From: Pseudomonas sp. R28(2017)
GTDB taxonomy: Bacteria; Pseudomonadota; Gammaproteobacteria; Pseudomonadales; Pseudomonadaceae
NCBI RefSeq assembly: GCF_002112505.1
Contig: NZ_NEHW01000006.1
Span: 62,001 to 126,000 of the forward strand
Direction: 5' to 3'
Length of the DNA: 64,000 nt
Numbering within the stretch: position 1 is the first letter of the stretch; every line of letters starts with the position of its first letter. Under the pieces are notes generated by a model that saw only the letters and a list, made by a program, of their open reading frames with translations, was not told the DNA's origin and ran no database searches. Positions 1-9,549 of this stretch are shown piece by piece. Position numbers and translations under genes: made by a program.

Positions 1-192
1 TCCGGGATCGTGGCGGGGAACGTCAAGGACAAGGGGATACGACTGATCGAGGAGCACGGGCCGTATCAGATTCGCGGTGATGCCGCGGTGCTGGAGCCAT
101 TGGGGCGCCTGTTGCAGGCGTTTGTCGACCAGCACCGGATGAAATTGCCGGGTGGCGCGGCGTATGTGCCTTGCTACCAAGTTGTGACCTGA
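1..192 (+). CDS. C-terminal fragment of an unidentified protein
   Basis: The frame is open from the first base (Ser-Gly-Ile-Val-Ala...) to a TGA at 190-192, so this is most likely the last 63 codons of a gene that begins left of the window. An internal GTG at position 10 could in principle start a 60-residue protein, but no ribosome-binding site can be seen before it. The segment is mixed polar/hydrophobic with a long helix-like stretch (around [19 protein letters not shown]). I do not recognise the family. A REP-like hairpin follows directly and probably ends the transcript. Confidence 0.5.
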   Translation, partial: SGIVAGNVKDKGIRLIEEHGPYQIRGDAAVLEPLGRLLQAFVDQHRMKLPGGAAYVPCYQVVT

Positions 193-209
193 GATCGCCG
201 GGGCCGCTC

Positions 210-247
210 TGCGGCCCATTCGCGGGCAAGCCCGCGAATGGGCCGCA
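210..247. terminator. REP-like hairpin, likely terminator
   Basis: Perfect inverted repeat: 17-nt arms at 210-226 and 231-247, one further C-G pair inside the loop. The arm includes GCGGCCCATTCGCGGG, the core of the P. putida REP. It lies between the end of the partial gene and the end of the convergent diguanylate cyclase gene. No T-run follows, so termination is inferred from position and stem strength. Confidence 0.5.
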
Positions 248-252
248 GCCAT

Positions 253-1419
253 CTATCTAACTGGACTCGCCACGGTCCGGTCCACCAGGCGAATGCTGTC
301 ACGCCCACCACGCTTGGACTGGTACAACGCCACATCCCCTTGCTCGATCAACGCCGCCAGGCTGGCCGGCGGCTGGTCGAACAGGTTGGCACCGATACTC
401 AAGGTCACCGCCTGCGGGGTCGGCACCGCCTCCCTGGCAAACTGCTGGAACTGCTCGCGCAGCTGGCTGCCCAGTTCCACCACTTTCTCGCTACTGGCCT
501 CGCTGAGCAGGATGACGAACTCATCGCCACCCAGCCGCGCGGCCAGCGAGCGCTCCGGCAGCACCGCCCGGATCATTTCGCTCAAGGCAATCAGCAGGCG
601 GTCTCCTGCCGCATGGCCATGCAGGTCGTTGACCAGCTTGAAGTTGTCGATGTCGATCAGCAGCAACGCCCCGGGCTGCGCCGGGCTGACCACCTTGAAC
701 AGGTGCGTGGCGCGGACTTCCAGGGCCCGACGGTTGTACAGCGCGGTCAGCGGGTCGCGTGCGGCCAGCCGGGCGATGCGTTCTTCACGGCGATACCTCA
801 CCGTACCGGTCATCGACAGCGCGATCAGCATGATCGCCATCGCCCCTTCGACCAGGGAAATCTGGATGATCAGGCCGCCAAAGGTCGCCAGGTCGATCAG
901 CGTACCGGGCGTCACCGCCACGATCGCCTTGGCCACATAGAACAGGCCATGGATCAGCAGCACGTAACGCAGCTGCACCGCCCCCACGCTCAACGACTTG
1001 CCATGCGGGCGCAGCAGGTAGCTGGCCTTGAGCGTGAGCAACGCCACCAGCAGCGAGTTGACCATCAGCATCACTTTCGACCACTGCGGCCCCACCGGCA
1101 GCAGCAGCAAGCCGAACCATACCAGCACGATCAGTAGCCACGCCCGCGACAACCGGGCCTGGGTGAAACGCACCACACCCAGCAGAAAGCAGGCGTGGGC
1201 GACCACCAGCAAGCCATTGGCGAACCAGATGCCGATCAGCAGCAGGCCGATCCCGCGCAGCAGGGCCAGGGTCGAACCGACCGTGATGGTGGCGAAACCG
1301 GCGCTCCAGAACAGCAGCGAAGGTTCGCGGACACTGCGCCACTCGATCGCCAGGTACAGCGCGGCCGCAGCGGCCAGGGCGATGGTGATCGTCAGCATCG
1401 TGGGTGGATCAAGCGCCAT
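253..1419 (-). CDS. membrane-anchored GGDEF diguanylate cyclase
   Basis: Probable synthase of cyclic di-GMP from two GTP at the inner membrane. The first ~200 residues form six or seven hydrophobic segments with no recognised ligand-binding domain. The GGDEF domain follows, with DPLTALYNRR opening it, DIDNFKLVNDLHGHAAGD in the middle and an intact RLGGDEF signature at about residues 295-301. The usual RxxD inhibitory site five residues before the signature is absent (ERSL is found there), so product inhibition through that site is not expected. I chose ATG 1419 (MALDPPTM, 389 aa). An upstream ATG at 1476 would add 19 residues, and neither has a strong ribosome-binding site. The gene lies 108 bp downstream of another c-di-GMP gene on the same strand. 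Confidence 0.85.
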   Translation of the reverse strand: MALDPPTMLTITIALAAAAALYLAIEWRSVREPSLLFWSAGFATITVGSTLALLRGIGLLLIGIWFANGLLVVAHACFLLGVVRFTQARLSRAWLLIVLVWFGLLLLPVGPQWSKVMLMVNSLLVALLTLKASYLLRPHGKSLSVGAVQLRYVLLIHGLFYVAKAIVAVTPGTLIDLATFGGLIIQISLVEGAMAIMLIALSMTGTVRYRREERIARLAARDPLTALYNRRALEVRATHLFKVVSPAQPGALLLIDIDNFKLVNDLHGHAAGDRLLIALSEMIRAVLPERSLAARLGGDEFVILLSEASSEKVVELGSQLREQFQQFAREAVPTPQAVTLSIGANLFDQPPASLAALIEQGDVALYQSKRGGRDSIRLVDRTVASPVR

Positions 1420-1527
1420 AAACGGATTGGCCTGTCTGGTTAACGTGGAAAAGGCCCGATTGTAAGCGCTTGGCATGACTTTTCAGAGGGGCGAACCGTC
1501 GCGTTGCACGCAAATGAATACAACCCT

Positions 1528-4074
1528 TCAAGGCGCAACGTGATCCGTAGCCATCGTTGCCTGCATCAAACGCACCAATAGCGGGTTTTCCACGGGTTTG
1601 CTGAGCAAGAACCCCTGCACTTCATGGCACTGGTCGTCGCTGAGCAGCGCCAGTTGTTCCTGGGTTTCGACGCCTTCGGCGGTGACCGTCATGCCCATGG
1701 CGTTGCCCAGGTTGATGATAGCCTGTACCACGCTACGGTCACTGTCACTCTTGCCCAGCGACTGCACGAAGCGCTTGTCGATCTTGATGCTGTCGAACGG
1801 GTAGGTACGCAGGTAACCGAGCGACGAATAGCCGGTGCCGAAATCGTCCATGTTCAGGCGCACACCCAGTTCCTTCAGCGCATTCATGGTATGCAGCGCG
1901 CCCTCGACATCGTTGAGCATGACGTTTTCGGTAATCTCCAGCTCCAGGCGGTGCGCCGGCAGGCCGGTTTGCCTGAGGGCGTCAGCCACATCACGCACCA
2001 CATCACTGCGGCGGAACTGCGCCGGCGACATGTTAACCGAGACCATCACCGCCAGCGGCCAGCTGCGGGCGCAACGGCAGGCTTCATGCAGCACCCAGTT
2101 GCCCAGCTGTACGATCAGGTCCGACTCTTCGGCCAGCGGGATGAAACGGTCCGGGCGCAGCAGGCCGAGGCGTGGGTGGCGCCAGCGCACCAGCGCCTCG
2201 GCGGACGCCACGGTGGTACCGTCGACCTTGAAGCGTGGCTGGTAATGCAGTACCAGCTCACCCCGTGGGATGCCCTCGCGCAGCTCGCCTTCGAGCGTGC
2301 GTTTTTCCAGCAGCGCGGCATTCATCTGCGTCGAGAAGTAGCGCCAGGTGTTCTTGCCGGCCTGTTTGGCACTGTACAGGGCAACGTCGGCATAACGGAT
2401 CAGCTCGCCCGGCGTGCCGGGGTACTGCGCCGAGAGCACCACGCCCAGGCTGGCACCGACCTGCACGGTATGGCCATCGAGCTTGATCGGCTGGCGCAAG
2501 GTTTCGATCAGCCGTCTGCAGAAGCGGTCCATTTCCTCGCGCTGGCCTGGCCGGGCCAGCACCACGATGAATTCGTCGCCACCCAGGCGCGCCACCAGGT
2601 CGCTGTCGCGGGTCTGCTCGCCCAGGCGCCGGGCCACCTCGATCAGCACCGTGTCGCCCGCCGGGTGGCCGAGGCTGTCGTTGATCGGCTTGAAGTTATC
2701 CAGGTCGAGCATCAGCAAGGCCACCGGAGCGCTTTCATCCAATTCGAGAAAACGGAACAGTTTGTTGCGATTGGGCAGGCCTGTGAGGGCATCGTGCAGG
2801 GAAAGGTGCTGGATCTGCGCATGGGCGGCCACTTCGTCAGTGATGTCGCTGCACGTGCCGCGAAAACCCTTGCAGATGCCCTGCTCGATGATCGCCCGCG
2901 CCGCGATGCGGCATTCACGCTGTTGGCCGAGCCGGTCGCGGTACTGGCAGCGCAGGCTACCGGTGGATTCGCTGGCAGCCAGGCCATGCAGCCAGGTCTC
3001 GATATGGCTGGTATCACAGGCCAGCAGTTGCTTGAGGGAGCGCTGCAGCCAGTGTTCGACGCTATGGCCCGTCAGCTCGGCAAAGCGGGCGGACAGGTAG
3101 GTCAGGTGCTGCTGGGCATCGGTTTCCCAGATCCAGTCCGACGCCGCTTCGGCGACCGCCTTGAAACGCGCCTCGCTGGTTTCCAGGGCATTCTTGGACG
3201 CCGCCAGCTGGCGGTGGCTGCGATCGATACCGGCACTGGTGCGCATCGCATGGCGGGCGAACCCGGCCATTAGCAGGGCAATCACCAGCAAGGCCAGGGC
3301 CAGGGGCAGCAGCACTTTGCCGATCAGTTCATTGCCGGGCTGCTCGATATGCCAGGTCAGGTTGTGCCCACTGCCCTCCAGCGGCAGCGAGCCCCGGTCC
3401 GATGCCAGGCCCTCGCCGCCGGAGATGGCGAAATCCGCCAGGCCCACGGTTTTGCCCAGCGTGTCGAGCATGGCCGGGTCGAGCACGCGGACGAACAGCA
3501 GGACCGCCTTGGGCGCGGGCAGATGATGCGGCATCGAAGGCGGCCGAATGACCGCTGCGGTGAACATTGCTGGCTGGCCGCGGAACAGCAGGTAGCCCGA
3601 GGCAGCGTGCTCATGCTCAGCCGCCTGGCGTGCCTGTTGCAGCACCCTGGCGCTGCTCGCGCTCAGGCGCTCGAAGGCCTGGTCGCTCAGTTGCCCGTCG
3701 AGCACCGCGTAATGGGTGCCATCGTCGTCGAGCACGAACACCCCTTCATAACCGTCTTCGCTGTAGAGGGTCTGGCCGACATTGTCTTCATCGTAGGCCC
3801 AGTGGCTGTTCACCGGGACGGCCAGGTGGTCGTAGGCCGCTTGCCAGAAGGCATGGGTCAGCAAGTAGCTGCGCTCGTTCTTCTGCAACTGGGTCAGGGC
3901 CGATTCGGCAAGAAAGCGGCTTTGCGCCTGCTCCCGGTCATTCAGGGTCTGGGCGATGCGGTACAGCGACACCAGGCCGAGTATCAGGACCAGGATCAGC
4001 AAGCCAGAAAATGCCAGGGTCAGCTGGCGGACCACACGGCTACGTGGCGAGCCATTGCCTAGGAGCGCATCCAT
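1528..4074 (-). CDS. CHASE4-PAS-GGDEF-EAL c-di-GMP signalling protein
   Basis: An 848-residue bifunctional-type c-di-GMP enzyme. Order: transmembrane helix (~17-39), periplasmic region of CHASE4 type (~45-250), second helix (~253-273), PAS domain (~300-415, ending FRGTCSDITDE), GGDEF domain with the signature at 498-502, then EAL domain (~595-845). Both catalytic cores look intact. The cyclase keeps LGGDEF and an RDSD inhibitory site at 489-492. The phosphodiesterase keeps EAL (626-628), NMSPAQF, ELEITENVM, DDFGTGYSSL, KIDKRFV and TAEGVET. Which activity dominates cannot be told from sequence. AAGGT lies about 10 nt before the ATG. It precedes the smaller cyclase gene on the same strand and may be co-transcribed with it. 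Confidence 0.9.
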   Translation of the reverse strand: MDALLGNGSPRSRVVRQLTLAFSGLLILVLILGLVSLYRIAQTLNDREQAQSRFLAESALTQLQKNERSYLLTHAFWQAAYDHLAVPVNSHWAYDEDNVGQTLYSEDGYEGVFVLDDDGTHYAVLDGQLSDQAFERLSASSARVLQQARQAAEHEHAASGYLLFRGQPAMFTAAVIRPPSMPHHLPAPKAVLLFVRVLDPAMLDTLGKTVGLADFAISGGEGLASDRGSLPLEGSGHNLTWHIEQPGNELIGKVLLPLALALLVIALLMAGFARHAMRTSAGIDRSHRQLAASKNALETSEARFKAVAEAASDWIWETDAQQHLTYLSARFAELTGHSVEHWLQRSLKQLLACDTSHIETWLHGLAASESTGSLRCQYRDRLGQQRECRIAARAIIEQGICKGFRGTCSDITDEVAAHAQIQHLSLHDALTGLPNRNKLFRFLELDESAPVALLMLDLDNFKPINDSLGHPAGDTVLIEVARRLGEQTRDSDLVARLGGDEFIVVLARPGQREEMDRFCRRLIETLRQPIKLDGHTVQVGASLGVVLSAQYPGTPGELIRYADVALYSAKQAGKNTWRYFSTQMNAALLEKRTLEGELREGIPRGELVLHYQPRFKVDGTTVASAEALVRWRHPRLGLLRPDRFIPLAEESDLIVQLGNWVLHEACRCARSWPLAVMVSVNMSPAQFRRSDVVRDVADALRQTGLPAHRLELEITENVMLNDVEGALHTMNALKELGVRLNMDDFGTGYSSLGYLRTYPFDSIKIDKRFVQSLGKSDSDRSVVQAIINLGNAMGMTVTAEGVETQEQLALLSDDQCHEVQGFLLSKPVENPLLVRLMQATMATDHVAP

Positions 4075-4173
4075 TCAGAGAAAACCTTCTGCCAGGGTTC
4101 ATCTGAATGGACTGGCAACGGCGGGCGATGATCGGTGCAACTGACGACTGGCCGCTGCGCGGGCCGGGCGACG

Positions 4174-5502
4174 TCACAGTACCCGTTTGATCAGTGGCTC
4201 CAGCCGGCTGTAGCGCAGGCGCCGCAGGAACTTGCGTACTTCCTTGGGGTGCTCGGCCTTCTCGCCCAGCTCATCCGCCGCGCCGATCTGCGGTGCATGC
4301 CGGCGAATGCCCTCCAGCTCCACCGCCCGCGGCACCAGCCACTGCCCGTGTGGGTCGTCGATCAGCAGCCCGTTTTCAAGGTCCAGGTTGAACCCGCGCG
4401 GGTTGAGGTTGTTGCCGGTCAGCAACGAATAGCGCTGGTCGACCCACACCCCCTTGGCGTGGAAGGTATGGCCCGGATCGTTCCAGATGCGGATCTGCAA
4501 CTGGCCACTGGCAATGGCGGCCTGGCGGCGCCGGGCAAAGGCGCGCAGGTTGTCTTCGTACAGGTACGGCAAGGCACCGCTGGCGCTGAACGGCTCGCCC
4601 GGGGCGATGTAGAAGTCGTTGGCGGTGCGGTGGCCGACGATCAGCTCGATGCGCACGCCGCGGTCCAGGGCATGGTCGATTTCGCGCATCACCACCCGTG
4701 GCGGGTTGAAGTACGGCGTGCTGATGATGATCTGCGTATGTGCCGCCGCCAGCAGCGCGCACAGCGTGCGGTTGAGCGGGTTGCCCCGGCCGACGCCCAG
4801 CAGCGGGATCACGCGCAGCCCCTGCCCCGCCATCGCGGCCGGTGCCTCATAGGCCATGCGCCGCAGGCGTGCGCGCAGGCGCCGGATATCGCCGCGCAGC
4901 GTGCGGGTAGCGGGTGGCGCAGGCAGGTCCAGGCGCGGCGTGGCGGTGTGGTGCAACAGGCGCCGGACCAGGTCGACCATGGCGTCGGCCAATGCCGGCG
5001 ACTGGAACAGGTGGTAACGGTCCAGCCGGTACCGGTCGAACCGGTGCAGGTAGACGTTGTTCAGGCTGGCGCCGGTATAGATCACGCAATCGTCGATCAC
5101 GCTGCCCTTCAGGTGCAGCACGCCGAACAGCTCGCGGGTCTGCACCGGCACGCCATGGATCACCACGTCGAGCCCGCGCAGCTGGCGCTGGGCCTGGTAC
5201 CAGGCCGCATTGCCCGGCTGGCGCCCGGCCCCCAGCAGGCCACGGCGGGCACGGAACCAGTCGACCACGATGACGATCTCCAGGCCCGGCCGCTCGGCCT
5301 TGGCCTGGTACAGGGCATCGAGCACCTCCTGGCCGGCCTCGTCTTCCTGCAGGTACAGGGCCACGATGACGATACGCCGGGTCGCCGTGGCGATGCGCTC
5401 GAGCAGGCAGGTGCGGTAGGCCGCGGCATCGGGCAACACCTGGATCGCCTCAGGCGCGATGGCGAAACCTGGCAGTGCCGCCAGCATGGATTCGGGGTTC
5501 AC
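4174..5502 (-). CDS. pssA: CDP-diacylglycerol--serine O-phosphatidyltransferase (PLD type)
   Basis: Makes phosphatidylserine from CDP-diacylglycerol and serine, the committed step to phosphatidylethanolamine. The 442 residues match the length and layout of E. coli PssA (451), a peripheral membrane enzyme of the phospholipase D superfamily. Both half-sites are present: HLK at residues 130-132, followed by IDDCVIYTGASLNN, and HAK at 348-350, followed by LLTGNNLNPRGFNLDLENG. The start is GTG 5502, preceded by GAGAAGGTG at good distance; the first ATG comes only five codons later. Pseudomonads usually also carry an unrelated integral-membrane PssA, so this may be a second enzyme. It is divergent from the AraC-family gene. 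Confidence 0.88.
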   Translation of the reverse strand: MNPESMLAALPGFAIAPEAIQVLPDAAAYRTCLLERIATATRRIVIVALYLQEDEAGQEVLDALYQAKAERPGLEIVIVVDWFRARRGLLGAGRQPGNAAWYQAQRQLRGLDVVIHGVPVQTRELFGVLHLKGSVIDDCVIYTGASLNNVYLHRFDRYRLDRYHLFQSPALADAMVDLVRRLLHHTATPRLDLPAPPATRTLRGDIRRLRARLRRMAYEAPAAMAGQGLRVIPLLGVGRGNPLNRTLCALLAAAHTQIIISTPYFNPPRVVMREIDHALDRGVRIELIVGHRTANDFYIAPGEPFSASGALPYLYEDNLRAFARRRQAAIASGQLQIRIWNDPGHTFHAKGVWVDQRYSLLTGNNLNPRGFNLDLENGLLIDDPHGQWLVPRAVELEGIRRHAPQIGAADELGEKAEHPKEVRKFLRRLRYSRLEPLIKRVL

Positions 5503-5659
5503 GTACGATCACCTTCTCTCTGCAATCAGGTCCATTCCTGGCCGTTGCGCCGGGGGTGTAAGATCAGCCCGGCAACGACCCATAACAACAAGAAACACGC
5601 GAGGCTTGTTTTCCACTGCCCCTGACGAACCACGCCTCAGCTTGCACAGGAAGATCGCA

Positions 5660-6655
5660 ATGGTCCACCCCGCTTCCATCAGCGTAACGCCCTGCCCGAC
5701 CAGAACCTTCGGTTTTCTGGTGTTGCCCAACTTCACCACCATTGGCCTGGCGTCGGCGGTGGAAACCCTGCGCATGGCCAACCTGGCAGCGCGCCACCCC
5801 TTGTACCGTACCGTGTTGATTGCCGCCAGCCCGGAACCGGTGGTGGCCAGCAACGGCATGCGCGTGCTGCCCGACCACAGTATCGCAGACGCCCCGGCGC
5901 TGGACGCCCTGTTCGTGGTCGGCGCCAACCCGATCGACCGCAGCCGTGGCGGCACCCGGCCACTGATCGACTGGCTGCGCCAACTGGCCCGCCAGCGCCT
6001 GCCGCTGGGCGGCATCTGCACCGGCAGCTACCTGCTGGCCAAGGCCGAGCTGCTCGACGGCTACCGCTGCACCATTCACTGGGAAGACCTGCAGGCCCTG
6101 CAGGAACACTTCCCCGACATTGTCATCTCCAGCCAGCTGTTCGAGCTGGACCGCGACCGTTTCACCTGTTCCGGTGGCGTGGCGGCCATGGACATGATGC
6201 TGCAACTGGTCGCCCGCCAGGCCGGCGGCCAGGACATCGCCGCCAAGGCCGCCGAGCTGTTGCTGTGTGACCGTGTGCGGGGTGAGCGCGAGCGCCAGCG
6301 TGTGCCGTTGCGCACCTTGCTCGGCAGCAGCCAGCCCAAGCTGAGCCAGGTGGTGGCAATCATGGAGGCGAACCTGGAGGAGCCGCTGGGGCTGGACGAG
6401 CTGGCCAGCCTCAACGAAGTGACCGTGCGCCAGCTGGAGCGCCTGTTCCACAAGTACCTGCAACGCACGCCCAGCCAGTATTACCTGGAGTTGCGCCTGT
6501 CACGGGCACGGGAACTGCTGCTGCGCAGCGATGTGCAGGTGCGCGAGGTGGCGCTGGCCTGTGGGTTCAGTTCACCGGCACACTTTTCCAAGAGCTACAG
6601 TCGCTTCTTTGGCCTGTCACCGTTGGGCGAACGGCGGCAGGCCTCGTTGCATTGA
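5660..6655 (+). CDS. GlxA-type AraC family regulator, likely activator of creatine use
   Basis: 331 residues. The N-terminal ~190 form a DJ-1/PfpI (class I glutamine-amidotransferase-like) sensor domain (TFGFLVLPNFTTIGLASAVE near the start, GGICTGSYLLAKA near residue 120). The C-terminal ~100 hold the double helix-turn-helix of AraC proteins (LDELASLNEVTVRQLERLF; VREVALACGFSSPAHFSKSY). This architecture is shared with GbdR, CdhR and SouR, which sense quaternary amines and sarcosine. The frame stays open upstream to 5459, but ATG 5660 has AGGAAG about 8 nt before it and is where homology should begin. The downstream opposite-strand genes are a symporter and creatinase, so creatine or a breakdown product is the likely effector (inference). 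Confidence 0.85.
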   Translation: MVHPASISVTPCPTRTFGFLVLPNFTTIGLASAVETLRMANLAARHPLYRTVLIAASPEPVVASNGMRVLPDHSIADAPALDALFVVGANPIDRSRGGTRPLIDWLRQLARQRLPLGGICTGSYLLAKAELLDGYRCTIHWEDLQALQEHFPDIVISSQLFELDRDRFTCSGGVAAMDMMLQLVARQAGGQDIAAKAAELLLCDRVRGERERQRVPLRTLLGSSQPKLSQVVAIMEANLEEPLGLDELASLNEVTVRQLERLFHKYLQRTPSQYYLELRLSRARELLLRSDVQVREVALACGFSSPAHFSKSYSRFFGLSPLGERRQASLH

Positions 6656-6681
6656 AGGCATGCTGACGTGCCGGGGCCTGC

Positions 6682-8016
6682 TCAGTCCTGCAGGGCCGAA
6701 TGCGCCGTTTCCCGGCACATCAACATGGCCAGCAACGCGACCAGCGCCGCGGCCAGCAGGTAGCCCGCCGGGGCCAGCTTGTTACCCGTGGCCTGGATCA
6801 ACCAGGTGGCGATGAACGGCGCGGTCCCGCCGAACAGCGCATTGGCCAGGTTGAAGCTCAAGGCGAAGCCGCTGAAGCGCACCTGGGTCGGGAATATCTC
6901 AGCCAGCAGGCACGGCAAGGTGCCGTCGTTCATGGCCAGCATCGCGCCGAAGACAATCTGGATGGCCAGGATCACCAGCAACGGCTGCCCGTCGAGCAGT
7001 TTGAACAAAGGTACGGTCAGGCCGAGAAACAGCAACGAAGCCACCACCAGCATGGTCTTGCGGCCGAACTGGTCGGACAGCCGCCCCATCAGGAAGATCA
7101 GGCCGATATAGGTGGCCAGCGATACCGTGGAAGCAATGAACGAATCGCGCTCGCTCATGCCCATCTCGTTGGACAGGTAGGTCGGCATGTAGCTGAGCAG
7201 CAGGTAGAACGCCACGGCATTGAGGCAGGTGACCCCCAGGCCGATGGCCAGGCTGCGACGGTGCCGTGCCAACAGCTCGCGGATCGGTGCCGGGGTCATG
7301 CAGGTTTTGTGTTCAAGGCGCTGCTCCATCTCCAGGAACTTCGGAGTGTCCTGCAAGCTCATGCGGATGTAGCGGCCGACCAGGCCGAACGGTGCGGCCA
7401 GCAGGAAAGGCAGGCGCCACCCCCAGCTGTGCAGGTCTTCGCTGCTCAGCAGTTCATGCAGCACCGCGACGAATGCCGCACCAAACAGCAGCCCGGCCGC
7501 CGTGCTGGCCGGGACGATGCTGGTGTACAGGCCACGCCGGCCGGGCGGTGCATACTCGGCAAGAAACGCCGCGGCACCGGCATATTCGCCCGAGGCGGAA
7601 AACCCCTGGACCAGGCGGATCAGCAACAGCAGGCCCGGCGCCCACAGGCCGATCTGCGCGTAACCTGGCAGCAGACCGATGCAGAACGTGGAAATCGACA
7701 TGATCAGGATCGACCAGGACAGGGCGTTGCGCCGGCCGTGGCGGTCACCGAAGTGCCCCCAGACCACGCCGCCCAGGGGGCGAACCAGAAATGACAGGGC
7801 AAAGACGGCGAAGGTCGCCAGCAGGCCGCTGGTCTTGTCGGCCTGTGGGAAGAAGGTGGCGGCAATGATGGTGGCGAGGTAACCGTAGGCGGCGTAGTCG
7901 AACCATTCGACGAAATTGCCCATGAAACTGGCGCGCGCGGCCTTGCGCAGGGCCTGGCGTTCGGCGTCGGTTGCGGCGCCGTCGAGGGAGGGAGCGTTGA
8001 AGGTGGTGCTGGACAT
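6682..8016 (-). CDS. MHS-family MFS symporter, likely creatine or related uptake
   Basis: 444-residue major facilitator with 12 predicted helices and the metabolite:H+ symporter pattern (GNFVEWFDYAAYGYLATIIA near the start, RPLGGVVWGHFGDRHGRR in the first loop, LVQGFSASGEYAGAAAFLAEY in helix 4-5). Relatives move alpha-ketoglutarate, shikimate, proline/betaine or citrate. It lies downstream of creatinase on the same strand, separated by a 180-bp gap with a REP pair, so uptake of creatine, creatinine or sarcosine is the simplest guess from context. The REP pair may uncouple the levels of the two transcripts. The substrate itself cannot be read from the sequence. Confidence 0.82.
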   Translation of the reverse strand: MSSTTFNAPSLDGAATDAERQALRKAARASFMGNFVEWFDYAAYGYLATIIAATFFPQADKTSGLLATFAVFALSFLVRPLGGVVWGHFGDRHGRRNALSWSILIMSISTFCIGLLPGYAQIGLWAPGLLLLIRLVQGFSASGEYAGAAAFLAEYAPPGRRGLYTSIVPASTAAGLLFGAAFVAVLHELLSSEDLHSWGWRLPFLLAAPFGLVGRYIRMSLQDTPKFLEMEQRLEHKTCMTPAPIRELLARHRRSLAIGLGVTCLNAVAFYLLLSYMPTYLSNEMGMSERDSFIASTVSLATYIGLIFLMGRLSDQFGRKTMLVVASLLFLGLTVPLFKLLDGQPLLVILAIQIVFGAMLAMNDGTLPCLLAEIFPTQVRFSGFALSFNLANALFGGTAPFIATWLIQATGNKLAPAGYLLAAALVALLAMLMCRETAHSALQD

Positions 8017-8091
8017 GACGGGTACCCTCTGATTCTTCTAATTGGCGGCAGGGTCTGGTGGTCATACAGTTGTTTTTTTGTTGCCCGGATC

Positions 8092-8190
8092 GGCCTCTTC
8101 GCGGCTGAAGCCGCTCCCACAGGTGTTTCACTGGCCGTCGGGGTGGTGGTACCTCTGTGGGAGCGGCTTCAGCCGCGAAGCAGGCGACGC
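8092..8190. repeat. inverted REP pair (BIME-like)
   Basis: Two head-to-head REP units, about 8092-8123 (GGCCTCTTCGCGGCTGAAGC onward) and 8152-8186 (CTGTGGGAGCGGCTTCAGCC onward), between creatinase and the symporter gene. The typical role is mRNA stabilisation or termination. Confidence 0.8.
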
Positions 8191-8196
8191 CGGTGC

Positions 8197-9408
8197 TTAT
8201 TTGCGAATGATGTTGTGCTCCGGGCCGTACGGGAATCGGGTGATGTTCTCGGCACCATGCTCGTTGACGATCAGGATGTCATGCTCGCGGTAGCCACCCG
8301 CCCCTGGCCGCCCTTCGGGCAGCATGATCATCGGCTCGATCGACACCACCATGCCCGGCTCCAGCACCGTGTCGATGTCTTCGCGCAGTTCCAGCCCTGC
8401 TTCCCGGCCGTAGTAGTGGCTGAGCGTGCCGAACGAGTGGCCATAGCCAAAGGTGCGGTACTGCAGCAGATCGTGGCGCAGGAAGATCTCGTTCAGTTCA
8501 CGGGCGATGTCGCAGCAACGCATGCCCGGGCGCACCAGCTTCAGGCCTGCTTCATGCACTTCGACGTTGGCCTGCCACAGGCGCAGGTGATCGTCCGGGC
8601 AATGGTCGAGGAACAGGGTGCGCTCCAGCGCGGTGTAGTAACCGGCGATCATCGGGAAGCAGTTGAGGCTGAGGATGTCGCCCTTGTTGACCTTGCGGCT
8701 GGTGACCGGGTTATGCGCGCCGTCGGTGTTGAGCCCGGACTGGAACCAGGTCCAGGTGTCCATCAGCTCGCCGTCCGGGAAGCTCCTGGCGATCTCGCGG
8801 ACCATCGCCTGGGTGGCATGCAGCGCCACTTCGTGCTCCGGCACCTGGTCACGCAGCGCCTCGACCACCGCCGCCCCGCCGATGTCGGCAACCCGTGCGC
8901 CGTGGCGAATCAGCGCCTGCTCCTCGGCCGACTTGATCATGCGCATGCGCATGCACGGTGCACCGATGTCCAGCAGCTCGGCCCTGGGGTAGCAGGCGGC
9001 GAGCTTGGCGTGGTTCTGCAGGTTGAGGTGGTCGTATTCGACGCCGATGCGCGAGGCCAGCGGCAGGGCCTGCTGGATGGCGACGAAGTAGTTGTCGCGC
9101 TGCCAGTCGGTGTAGACGATGTTGTCGGTGCCCACCGTGCGCCGCCAGGGCTGGCCGCCGTCGATGTTGGCACTGATCGACACCACCTTGTCCTGAGTGA
9201 CCACCAGCGCGTAAGGGCGACCGAACGAGCAGTAGAGGAAGTCGCTGTAGTAGTTGACGTTGTGGTACGAGGTGAAGATGGCCGCCTCGATGTCCTGCTC
9301 GGCCATGTAGGCCCGCAGGCGGGCATGACGGGCGGCGTACTCCTGTGCGGAGAAGGTCGGCTTGACCTTGTCGCCATTGCGGATTTTCAGGGTCTGGGGC
9401 ATTTGCAT
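8197..9408 (-). CDS. creatinase (creatine amidinohydrolase)
   Basis: Hydrolyses creatine to sarcosine and urea in the cytoplasm. It has 403 residues, exactly the length of the well-studied P. putida creatinase, and the same N-terminus pattern (MQMP.TL.IRNGDKV). It has the pita-bread (M24) fold but is metal-independent. The catalytic His lies at residue 232 in GLNTDGAHNPVT, and the substrate-pocket sequences TFGYGHSFGTLSHYYGREAG and SIEPMIMLPEG are conserved. I start at ATG 9408; the ATG two codons later is an alternative. The gene is the heart of a creatine module with the AraC-type regulator and symporter. Sarcosine oxidase genes are not in the window. Confidence 0.95.
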   Translation of the reverse strand: MQMPQTLKIRNGDKVKPTFSAQEYAARHARLRAYMAEQDIEAAIFTSYHNVNYYSDFLYCSFGRPYALVVTQDKVVSISANIDGGQPWRRTVGTDNIVYTDWQRDNYFVAIQQALPLASRIGVEYDHLNLQNHAKLAACYPRAELLDIGAPCMRMRMIKSAEEQALIRHGARVADIGGAAVVEALRDQVPEHEVALHATQAMVREIARSFPDGELMDTWTWFQSGLNTDGAHNPVTSRKVNKGDILSLNCFPMIAGYYTALERTLFLDHCPDDHLRLWQANVEVHEAGLKLVRPGMRCCDIARELNEIFLRHDLLQYRTFGYGHSFGTLSHYYGREAGLELREDIDTVLEPGMVVSIEPMIMLPEGRPGAGGYREHDILIVNEHGAENITRFPYGPEHNIIRK

Positions 9409-9549
9409 GGTCGGTGTTCCTTGTCGTTGTGAGCACGCTGTTCAGGCCGGCCGCCTGGAAAGCATTGCAACAGAACGAACGAGGACGCTTTTGTATCTAT
9501 CCGACCTGGAATTGGCGTTATCGCCACTGGCCAGGGGGCTGCAGTGCAG

